Source: Oxalobacteraceae bacterium UBA6704
Lineage (GTDB): Bacteria > Pseudomonadota > Gammaproteobacteria > Burkholderiales > Burkholderiaceae_D
Length of the DNA stretch: 64,000 nucleotides
NCBI GenBank assembly: GCA_002454505.1
Contig: DKJA01000154.1
Span: 18,986 to 82,985 of the forward strand
Direction of reading: 5' to 3'
Shown: one piece after another, positions 54,074-60,798 of the stretch
Position numbering within the stretch: position 1 is the stretch's first letter
Layout: each line of letters starts with the position of its first letter
Translations under genes and position numbers: made by a program
The notes under the pieces: generated by a model
Database searches by the model: none
Seen by the model: the letters and a program-made list of their open reading frames with translations, nothing else
Told to the model about the DNA's origin: nothing

Positions 54074-55915
54074 ATGCTGATACTGACCAACGGCCGTTTT
54101 CACACGGCCGATAAAAGCAGGCCCGCCGCCTCCGCCGTCGCCATCGCCGACGGCAAATTCCTCGCCGTCGGCGACATCGAAGACGTCATGCGTCACCGCA
54201 CGCCGGACGCCCAGGTGATCGACCTGAACGGCCGCACCGTGGTGCCGGGCCTGAACGACTCGCACCTGCACCTGATCCGCGGCGGCCTCAATTACAACCT
54301 GGAGCTGCGCTGGGAAGGCGTGCCGTCGCTGGCCGATGCGCTGCGCATGCTGAAGGACCAGGCGCTGCGCACGCCGAGCCCGCAGTGGGTGCGCGTGGTG
54401 GGCGGCTGGAACGAATTCCAGTTCGCCGAGAAGCGCATGCCAACGCTCGACGAGATCAACGCGGCCGCGCCGGACACGCCGGTGTTCGTGCTGCACCTGT
54501 ACGACCGCGCGCTGCTGAACCGCGCCGCGCTGCGCGTGGTCGGCTACGACAAGAACACGCCGGCGCCACCGGGCGGCGAGATCCAGCGCGACGCCAACGG
54601 CAACCCGACCGGCATGCTGATCGCGCGTCCGAATGCGATGATCCTGTACGCCACGCTGGCGAAAGGCCCGTCGCTGCCGCTGGAGCACCAGATCAATTCC
54701 ACCCGCCAGTTCATGCGCGAACTGAACCGCCTGGGCCTGACCAGCGCGATCGATGCGGGCGGCGGCTTCCAGAATTATCCGGAGGATTACCAGGTCGTCG
54801 AGCGCCTCGCCGCCGAAGACCAGCTGACGATCCGCATCGCCTACAACCTGTTCACGCAGAACAAGGGCAAGGAGCTGCAGGATTTCGAGAAGTGGACGGA
54901 CATGGTCAAGCCGGGCGACGGCACCGATTACTACCGCCACAACGGCGCCGGCGAGATGCTGGTGTTCTCGGCCGCCGACTTCGAGGACTTCCTCGAACCG
55001 CGCCCGGACCTGCCGCCGGAAATGGAAGGGCAGCTGGAGCAGGTGGTGCGCCACCTGGTGTCGCAGCGCTGGCCGTTCCGGCTGCATGCCACCTACGACG
55101 AATCGATCGGCCGCATGCTGGACGTGTTCGAGAAGGTCAACCGCGACATCCCGTTCGACGGCCTGCACTGGCTGTTCGACCACGCCGAGACGATCACGCC
55201 GCGCAATATCGACCGCGTGAAAGCACTGGGCGGCGGCATCGCGATCCAGCACCGGATGGCGTTCCAGGGCGAGTACTTCGTCGACCGCTACGGTGCGGAA
55301 GCGGCGAAGCACACGCCGCCGATCAAGCGCATGCTGGAGAGCGGCGTGCCGGTGGGCGCGGGCACGGATGCCACGCGCGTGGCCAGCTATAACCCGTGGA
55401 CGGCGCTGTACTGGCTCGTATCCGGCCGCACGGTCGGCGGCCTGCGGCTGTACGATGCGGGCGCCAAGCTGGATCGCGCCACGGCCATCGAACTGTGGAC
55501 GGCCGGCAGCGCATGGTTCTCCAACGAGCAGGGCAAGAAGGGCCGCATCCAGGAAGGCATGCTGGCCGACCTGGCCGTGCTGTCGGCCGACTTCTTCAGC
55601 ATCGACGAGGAGGCGATCAAGTCGATCGAATCGGTGCTGACGGTGGTGGGCGGGAAGATCGTCTACGGCCAGGCCGAGTTCGACAAGCTCGGTCCGCCGG
55701 ATCTGCCCGTGCTGCCCGACTGGTCGCCGGTGGCCAAGGTGGCCGGCCACTATCGTGCCGTGGCGCCGCAGCCGGTGGCGAAATTGCCGCATCAGTGCGC
55801 CGGCGCTTGCGGCGTGCACCAGCACGCGCACGACGTGGCCCGCAAATCGACCGTTCCGGTGTCCGACTACGCCGGCTTCTGGGGCGCGTTCGGCTGCAGC
55901 TGCTTTGCATTCTGA
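54074..55915 (+). CDS. YtcJ-like metal-dependent amidohydrolase
   Basis: A 613-residue amidohydrolase. The metal-binding HxH is NDSHLHLIRG (His64, His66); later ligands fit RLHATYDES, WLFDHAETI and the Asp of GAGTDATRVASYNPW. The family (amidohydrolase 3, YtcJ) hydrolyses varied amides and cyclic imides. The C-terminus is unusual: a ~60-residue tail with CAGACGVHQHAHD and a final GCSCFAF, five cysteines plus histidines, possibly binding a metal. No signal peptide. It is followed ten bases later by two XapX-like membrane peptides. Confidence 0.83.
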   Translation: MLILTNGRFHTADKSRPAASAVAIADGKFLAVGDIEDVMRHRTPDAQVIDLNGRTVVPGLNDSHLHLIRGGLNYNLELRWEGVPSLADALRMLKDQALRTPSPQWVRVVGGWNEFQFAEKRMPTLDEINAAAPDTPVFVLHLYDRALLNRAALRVVGYDKNTPAPPGGEIQRDANGNPTGMLIARPNAMILYATLAKGPSLPLEHQINSTRQFMRELNRLGLTSAIDAGGGFQNYPEDYQVVERLAAEDQLTIRIAYNLFTQNKGKELQDFEKWTDMVKPGDGTDYYRHNGAGEMLVFSAADFEDFLEPRPDLPPEMEGQLEQVVRHLVSQRWPFRLHATYDESIGRMLDVFEKVNRDIPFDGLHWLFDHAETITPRNIDRVKALGGGIAIQHRMAFQGEYFVDRYGAEAAKHTPPIKRMLESGVPVGAGTDATRVASYNPWTALYWLVSGRTVGGLRLYDAGAKLDRATAIELWTAGSAWFSNEQGKKGRIQEGMLADLAVLSADFFSIDEEAIKSIESVLTVVGGKIVYGQAEFDKLGPPDLPVLPDWSPVAKVAGHYRAVAPQPVAKLPHQCAGACGVHQHAHDVARKSTVPVSDYAGFWGAFGCSCFAF

Positions 55916-55925
55916 GGAAGCGGCC

Positions 55926-56156
55926 ATGAACTACCTGAAGATACTGGCCGGCCTGGTGCTGTCGTTCGTCGTCGGCTTTGCCTGCAACCGGTTCGGCATT
56001 CCCGCCGCGTCGCCGCCCGTGCTGACGGGCGCGCTGCTGGTGCTGATGATGAGCACCGGCTACTGGCTGGTGGACCGTTTCGTGGCGCGCCGCGCGGCGC
56101 AGAACAAGCGGCACTGCGGCGGCCACGCCATCGAAACGCCGGGAGGTGCGCGATGA
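55926..56156 (+). CDS. XapX-domain (DUF1427) membrane peptide, first copy
   Basis: A 76-residue protein with two membrane helices (about residues 4-22 and 30-48) and the XapX pattern GFACNRFGIPAASPPVLTGA. The tail is basic and has one Cys. Its stop overlaps the next start by four bases. XapX peptides are found near metabolic genes; their role is unknown. Confidence 0.78.
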   Translation: MNYLKILAGLVLSFVVGFACNRFGIPAASPPVLTGALLVLMMSTGYWLVDRFVARRAAQNKRHCGGHAIETPGGAR

Positions 56157-56305
56157 GCGCGCTGGTGATCGGCTGCGTGCTGGGCCTCGTGCTGGGCGCC
56201 ATCTGCCGCGCCTGCGACATTCCTTCGCCGGCACCGCCCACGCCGATCGGCGCGCTGCTGGTCGTCGCGATGACGAGCGGCTACGTCGTCGCCGGCATGG
56301 TGTAA
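56153..56305 (+). CDS. XapX-domain (DUF1427) membrane peptide, second copy
   Basis: A 50-residue peptide starting at an ATGA overlap with the previous gene. It contains GLVLGAICRACDIPSPAPPT, the same G-x8-C-x6-P-x2-P pattern as the first copy, and two short hydrophobic segments. It looks like a paralogue arising by duplication, shortened at the C-terminus. A GGGAGG ribosome site lies inside the end of the upstream gene. Confidence 0.72.
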   Translation: MSALVIGCVLGLVLGAICRACDIPSPAPPTPIGALLVVAMTSGYVVAGMV

Positions 56306-56311
56306 TCCCCC

Positions 56312-56335
56312 GCCGGCCCCTGTCACGGGGCCGGC
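56312..56335. terminator. Bidirectional terminator-like hairpin with a stop codon in its loop
   Basis: A perfect 9-bp stem GCCGGCCCC / GGGGCCGGC with loop TGTCAC, six bases past the XapX stop. The TGA of the convergent minus-strand gene (56323-56325) lies in the loop, so the last codons of that gene are part of the stem. The U-tract is weak on both sides. Confidence 0.55.
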
Positions 56336-56586
56336 TTGCCTTCCTCCGCCTGCAGCAGCTGCCGCAGGATTCTTTCCCGGTTGTTCATCACGAACGAGCG
56401 CACCATGTGCTCCTTGACGGCCAGCCGCACGACGCCGGGCAGCAGCTCGTAGCAGCAGGTCGCGACGGTGCTCATGGCCTGGTCGTTCTGCAGTGCCGCG
56501 ACCGTCAGCGAACGGCTGTCCAGCCGCTGCAGGATGGCGCCGCGGTGCTCGCCGATGACGCGCGTAAGGGGTTGCATCAGGTCCAT
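56323..56586 (-). CDS. Small unknown protein, 87 residues
   Basis: Start chosen at ATG 56586 (MDLMQPLTRVIG) because AGGAG lies six bases upstream; the ATG two codons earlier has no room for a ribosome site. The product is helical and soluble, with KEHMVRSFVMNNRERILRQL near the end. No family is recognised. It is monocistronic, convergent with the XapX genes. Confidence 0.6.
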   Translation of the reverse strand: MDLMQPLTRVIGEHRGAILQRLDSRSLTVAALQNDQAMSTVATCCYELLPGVVRLAVKEHMVRSFVMNNRERILRQLLQAEEGKPAP

Positions 56587-56742
56587 TGCCATCTCCTGTG
56601 GTGGGTAAAACCACAGTCTCGCCCGGCGGGGCTGCTGCGCTGCTGAGGCGGCGCAACATCCTCCAGGCAACATTGCGCTCACACAACTTCTGCCGGGCCG
56701 TCTGCGCCTACATTGGATTGATCCACCGCACCGGGAGCGATC

Positions 56743-57558
56743 ATGAATGGCAAGGGCGCGCTGTTACTGCTGCTGGTTGCCGCAGGCAGCCTGATTTTCG
56801 CCGGCACGCATCAGCAGTCGGGCTCCGCGCCCCGCGCGTCACCGCGGGTGGTGGGCTGGATGCCGCCGCCGCCACCGCGCCTGCTGCCGGCGGGCGGCCG
56901 CGCCGGCCCGCCGAAGGACGAGCTGGCCTGGCTGGGCACGGCGCCGCCCGGCATCGCCGACGAGGAACTGACCCAGCGGCTCGATGCCGTGCTGACGAAA
57001 ATGATGCACGACGTGCCGGCCGGCCAGGACACCAGCCGCTTCGTCTGCAAGCTGCCGGTCGAAGTGGGGCCGGTGCCGCTGCTGGAGGCGGTCGACGGGT
57101 ATCTGCGCGCGCTGCCCGGCAGCCGCAGCGACCCGGCGCTGATGCGCGGCCTGTTCCGCGCGGCGGAGCAGGGCAACTGGCTGGCGAAAGTGCTGGTGTT
57201 CCAGCTGCTGAGCGAACGGCGCGCGCCGGATGCGACGACGGCGTGGCGCACGATCCGGCTGATGGAATGGATGCAGGAAAACCGCATCGGCGCGCTGTAC
57301 TCGTCGGTGGGCGACGCGCTGGCCGCCTCCGGCTACTACACTGACACGCCGGACGTGTCGATCACCGGCCTCGACATCTACGCCGCCATGCACGACAGCT
57401 ACGCGGCGCAGTACAAGGTGGGCACGGAACTGGTTCGCGTCGGCGGCCCGCAGCAGGCGGCGATCGGCCGGCGCATGCTGGCCTGTGCCGCCGCGGCGCT
57501 GCCGGCTTACGGGATCATGTATGGGGGCGAGGCGGTGGCGGGCGAGCACTTGCCGTGA
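56743..57558 (+). CDS. Exported or membrane-anchored protein of unknown function
   Basis: A 271-residue protein. An N-terminal hydrophobic segment (about residues 6-21, LLLLLVAAGSLIFAGT) looks like a signal peptide or anchor. A Pro-rich stretch (RVVGWMPPPPPRLLPAG) follows, then a helical domain from residue 60 to the end with FRAAEQGNWLAKVLVFQLLS, reminiscent of Sel1/TPR-like helices but without a clear repeat. It ends in a hydrophobic part near CAAAALPAYGIMYGG. No homologue recognised. Confidence 0.65.
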   Translation: MNGKGALLLLLVAAGSLIFAGTHQQSGSAPRASPRVVGWMPPPPPRLLPAGGRAGPPKDELAWLGTAPPGIADEELTQRLDAVLTKMMHDVPAGQDTSRFVCKLPVEVGPVPLLEAVDGYLRALPGSRSDPALMRGLFRAAEQGNWLAKVLVFQLLSERRAPDATTAWRTIRLMEWMQENRIGALYSSVGDALAASGYYTDTPDVSITGLDIYAAMHDSYAAQYKVGTELVRVGGPQQAAIGRRMLACAAAALPAYGIMYGGEAVAGEHLP

Positions 57559-57592
57559 CGTCCGGGCCGCGAATGAAGCCTGGCAAGAATTT

Positions 57593-57646
57593 TGCGATAC
57601 TTGAGAAACTCGATAAAGTGCGGTAGCATGACTTCGTAGTATCGCA
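57593..57646. promoter_or_regulatory. 9-bp inverted repeat upstream of the RES/Xre-like pair
   Basis: TGCGATACT (57593-57601) and AGTATCGCA (57638-57646) are perfect inverses separated by 36 bases. The pair lies about 100-150 bases before the putative antitoxin start, in the only gap upstream of the unit. Antitoxins of the Xre group commonly bind such dyads to autoregulate; this role is inferred. Confidence 0.45.
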
Positions 57647-57743
57647 GTGTCGTACCAGCGGACTGGCATGAATGATCCCCGGCCTTGTCGCACGCATGCC
57701 GCGAACCATTCGGTCGCTCCTCGTACTTGCCGGGAATTTCGTC

Positions 57744-58388
57744 ATGACAGATTTTGCAGAACAAGGCGACGGTGTCGGCGGACTCGCCGCGGTCGACGAA
57801 ACCAGCCAGCGCCTGGTGGATCAGTTTGCGCAGCTGGTCACGCAACGGGTCGAGCAGCTGGCCAACGGCCCCGACCGCCAGCGCATCGTCACGCTGGCCA
57901 AGCGGGCGCTCAGGGAGGCCCGCGCCACACTATCGGCAGGGAATTCGGTTGCCCACGGCAGATTGCCGGCGGCGCGGCTGAAGGCCGCCGAGGTAATTGC
58001 GCAGGAGTGGGTCAACCTGTCACCGGCAAGTCTGTATCGCGCCGCGGAAAGCGGCCGGTTCTACTGCGTCACGCCGAACGGCCGCAGTATCGGCAAGGAG
58101 TTCCCCGCCTGGCAGTTTGTCGAACCCGTGCCGGAACTGATAGGGCCCGTGCTGGCCCGGTTTGCCGGTCATCCGGGCAGCGGGATTCATGCATTCTGGG
58201 TCAATGCGGCAGATGAACTGAACGAGTTGTCTCCCGCGGAAGTCCTCGCCGGCAAGCCGTTCGATACACGCGGCGCACTCCATGCAAGCCAGCAGGAGCT
58301 GCTGGATCTGTCGGCCGTGATGCGCGCGCGCAGGGTACAGGCTGCCGCCTCATATTACCTTGGAGGTCCTGCCGAAATCATCGGGTGA
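57744..58388 (+). CDS. Putative antitoxin with Xre/MbcA/ParS-like toxin-binding C-terminus
   Basis: A 214-residue protein. Residues about 70-115 (RLKAAEVIAQEWVNLSPASL, then YRAAESGRFYCV) look like a helix-turn-helix unit. Next comes a ~60-residue domain with EFPAWQFVEPVPELIGPVLA and ELSPAEVLAGKPFD, the pattern of the toxin-binding domain in Xre/MbcA/ParS antitoxins. It is larger than most of them, by a helical N-terminus of ~65 residues. Start chosen at ATG 57744 (GGGAA seven bases upstream); ATG 57672 is the alternative. Three bases separate it from the RES-like gene. Confidence 0.68.
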   Translation: MTDFAEQGDGVGGLAAVDETSQRLVDQFAQLVTQRVEQLANGPDRQRIVTLAKRALREARATLSAGNSVAHGRLPAARLKAAEVIAQEWVNLSPASLYRAAESGRFYCVTPNGRSIGKEFPAWQFVEPVPELIGPVLARFAGHPGSGIHAFWVNAADELNELSPAEVLAGKPFDTRGALHASQQELLDLSAVMRARRVQAAASYYLGGPAEIIG

Positions 58389-58391
58389 GCC

Positions 58392-59072
58392 ATGCCATCC
58401 AGCCAGTCCTTGCTGGTCCCGCACAGGATCGCTGCAGCCCTGCCGCGTCTTGCATTGCTCAGGCAGGTGCTGTGCCGCGAGATGGTCGGCTTGCCTGCGG
58501 GGCAGAGCGTCGTCCGCGCCGCCTGGCACCCTGCCGCCATCTGGCCGGCCAGGGTCAACCGGGCCTACCGGTTCGGTCCGCCCGAAGAGCTCATCGCCGT
58601 CGACGGAACCTTCCCGTTCCACTGGATTTATGTTGCCGACCGTGTGCTGACCGCGGCCTGGGAGGCCGGGCTGTGCGTGAACGATGTGACCCGCCCGGGG
58701 ACCTTCCAGTTTGCCCGTGGCGCGGAGCAGGCGCTCATCGCGACGCTGCACTTTGCCCGTCCGCTGCAGTTGCTGGATCTGTCCGGCGACCTGTCGAGCA
58801 AGCTTGGCCTGTACGATGCGCTGCGCAGCCCGGATCACATCTTCTGCCAATGGCTGGGCTGGCAACTCGATTGCATCATTGCCGGCCAGGGCGGCGCAGT
58901 GGATGGCTTCCGCTATCCGTCGCGCCGTCATCCCGGCAATATCGCCTATGCCATCTCGTCACGGGCAATGCCATCGCTGGTGGGCGCCGTGTTCACGGCC
59001 ACTGAACCGTTCTCCGACGGCGCTGCCTATGCCGAACTCGCCGCGGATCCGTGCCGGGTCATGCCGACGTAG
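58392..59072 (+). CDS. RES-domain protein, putative NAD-degrading toxin
   Basis: A 226-residue protein in which residues ~50-215 match the RES domain. RVNRAYRFGPP gives the conserved Arg, HWIYVADRVLTAAWEAGLC supplies Tyr80 and Glu91, and DGFRYPSRRHPGNIAYAI (Ser177) is the C-terminal block that names the family. RES toxins (MbcT and relatives) degrade NAD+ and are held inactive by an Xre/MbcA-type antitoxin encoded just upstream, as here. All expected active-site positions appear filled, so I see no sign of decay. Toxicity is not shown by sequence. Confidence 0.75.
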   Translation: MPSSQSLLVPHRIAAALPRLALLRQVLCREMVGLPAGQSVVRAAWHPAAIWPARVNRAYRFGPPEELIAVDGTFPFHWIYVADRVLTAAWEAGLCVNDVTRPGTFQFARGAEQALIATLHFARPLQLLDLSGDLSSKLGLYDALRSPDHIFCQWLGWQLDCIIAGQGGAVDGFRYPSRRHPGNIAYAISSRAMPSLVGAVFTATEPFSDGAAYAELAADPCRVMPT

Positions 59073-59086
59073 CACGCGCCCGGGAT

Positions 59087-59866
59087 TCAGCCGGCGTCGC
59101 CGATCCGCCGCGCCAGGGCACCGCCATCGCCATGCCAGAATGCCCGGTCGGCCTGCCGCACCCGTTCGGCGGCGCCCTGCATGTGCTCGATTGCCGCGGC
59201 GCGTGCCTGCTCGGGCGAGCCGGCGCTGATCGCGGCGAGGATCTGCCGGTGCTCGTGCAGCACCTGGGCAGCCAGGTCGGCGCGCTGCGCCTCGTTGGCG
59301 CGCGTCACCTGCACGGCTGAGCGGATCGGCCCGGCAAACATTTCCACCAGCTTCGGCCACGCACTGTTGCCGGTCGCCTGCGCGATCGACAGGTGAAAGC
59401 GGAAGTCCTCCTCCACGCCATCCTGCCCGTTGGCCACCGCCGCCTCAATGCGCAGCATGGCCCGCTCGATGTCCAGCAGCTGCGCGGGCGTACGGCGCTG
59501 CGCCGCCAGCGCCGCTGTCTCGCCCTCCAGGCCGCGGCGTACTTCGATCAGGTTCAGCAGCGATTCGATCGACCGTTCCGTCAGCGCATCCGTGCCGGTG
59601 CCCGGCAGGCGGCGGATGAAGGCGCCGCTGCCCTTGCGGGTTTCCAGGATGCCGTCCGTCTTCAGCAGCGCGATCGCTTCGCGGACGATGTTGCGGCTGA
59701 CCTGGAAGTGCACCGCCATCGCCTGCTCCGACGGCAGCCGGGTGCCGACAGCCAGTGCGTCGGCGTGGATTTTCTTCAGCAGCGCCGCAGCCACGCGCGC
59801 GCCCAGCGTGCCGGCCGCGAAATCCTGCGCGGGAGGTGCCGCGGAGGACGGGAAGGTTGGGTCCAT
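59087..59866 (-). CDS. GntR-family regulator, FadR/FCD subfamily
   Basis: A 259-residue transcription factor. The winged helix (about residues 22-88) includes GTRLPSEQAMAVHFQVSRNI and VREAIALLKTDGILETRKGSG. The C-terminal FCD domain (about 100-245) has EVRRGLEGETAALAA, DFRFHLSIAQATGN and LHEHRQILAAISAG, with the Asp/His residues that bind metal in this group. It diverges from the dehydrogenase operon and is the natural candidate to control it. Many FCD regulators respond to sugar acids. It could also act at the pectin locus, where FadR-like dyads occur. Confidence 0.9.
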   Translation of the reverse strand: MDPTFPSSAAPPAQDFAAGTLGARVAAALLKKIHADALAVGTRLPSEQAMAVHFQVSRNIVREAIALLKTDGILETRKGSGAFIRRLPGTGTDALTERSIESLLNLIEVRRGLEGETAALAAQRRTPAQLLDIERAMLRIEAAVANGQDGVEEDFRFHLSIAQATGNSAWPKLVEMFAGPIRSAVQVTRANEAQRADLAAQVLHEHRQILAAISAGSPEQARAAAIEHMQGAAERVRQADRAFWHGDGGALARRIGDAG

Positions 59867-60005
59867 GACGTTTCTTTGGATGCAATGGCGCCTATTCTAG
59901 CCGCCGCGCGTGGGGAAGGCACGTGACGGGGAGTGTTACGTGACATCACTTAGTTCAGAGATGTACAAAAAATCGTAAAGAAGCGTATCATGCCGACACT
60001 TATAA

Positions 60006-60033
60006 AGTACAGAAAAGTACAGCTTAGGTACAG
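60006..60033 (+). promoter_or_regulatory. Three phased AGTACAG/GGTACAG direct repeats in the GntR-dehydrogenase gap
   Basis: AGTACAG at 60006-60012 and 60016-60022, and GGTACAG at 60027-60033, are spaced 10 and 11 bases, so they fall on one face of the helix. Further GTAC cores occur at 59963, 60041 and 60047, the last two as GTACAAGTAC. A -10-like TATAAA at 60001 overlaps the array but lacks a -35. The 233-base divergent gap (59867-60099) also has a GTGACATCAC dyad at about 59940. These are candidate sites for the adjacent GntR regulator. Confidence 0.45.
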
Positions 60034-60099
60034 ATCGATCGTACAAGTACCAGGCAAATAAAAGCGTATCTCAGGCAAAGCACACCCAGGGAGCAAGGC

Positions 60100-60789
60100 A
60101 TGAAAGTCATTGGTATTTCACCCCACCGGCGCAGTTTCCTGCGCAAGGCCATCACCGCGGCGCCCGCCGTAGCACTCGTGGCCGGCGCCGGCGTGGGCGT
60201 GGCGGCAAGCGTTCCGCCACCCGGCGCATTCAAACCCGGCTATTTCACGGCCGCCGAATGGACCACGCTGACGGCGCTGGTCGACCGGCTGATCCCGGCC
60301 AACGACGACGGGCCCGGCGCCATCGAAGCAGGCGTCCACGAGTTCATCGATCTGCAGATGAACACGCCATACGGGCACGGCAAGCTGTGGTTCATGCAGG
60401 GGCCGTTCGTGCCGTCGCTGCCGGAATTCGGCTACCAGTTCGGCATGGCGCCGCGCGAGCTGTACCGCAGCGCGCTGCCGGGTCTCGACAAGGCCGCGCA
60501 ACGCAAGCTGGGCAAGGCCTTTGCCGAGCTGGAAGCCGCGCAGCAGGACGCGCTGATCGGCGAGCTGGAAAAGGGCACGCTGGACATCGGCGCAGTGCCG
60601 CCGAAGACCTTCTTCGGCCAGGTGCTGCAGAACACCCGCGAAGGGTATTTCAGCGACCCCGTTCACGGCGGCAACAAGGGCATGGCGGCCTGGAAGATGA
60701 TCAACTTCCCCGGCGCGCGCGGCGACTATATGGACTGGGTGGAGCAGTACGGCACGAAGTATCCGCTGCCGCCGGCCTCCATCGCATAA
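60100..60789 (+). CDS. Gluconate 2-dehydrogenase subunit 3 family protein (Tat-exported small subunit)
   Basis: A 229-residue small subunit. A twin-arginine signal, HRRSFLRKAITAAPAVALVA, occupies residues 9-28. The body has FTAAEWTTLTALVDRLIPAND and AGVHEFIDLQMNTPYGHGK, typical of the subunit 3 family. In FAD-linked periplasmic dehydrogenases this protein is needed for export and maturation of the flavoprotein, which lacks its own signal. First gene of the three-gene operon; GGGAG before the ATG. Confidence 0.9.
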   Translation: MKVIGISPHRRSFLRKAITAAPAVALVAGAGVGVAASVPPPGAFKPGYFTAAEWTTLTALVDRLIPANDDGPGAIEAGVHEFIDLQMNTPYGHGKLWFMQGPFVPSLPEFGYQFGMAPRELYRSALPGLDKAAQRKLGKAFAELEAAQQDALIGELEKGTLDIGAVPPKTFFGQVLQNTREGYFSDPVHGGNKGMAAWKMINFPGARGDYMDWVEQYGTKYPLPPASIA

Positions 60790-60798
60790 GGAAATACC

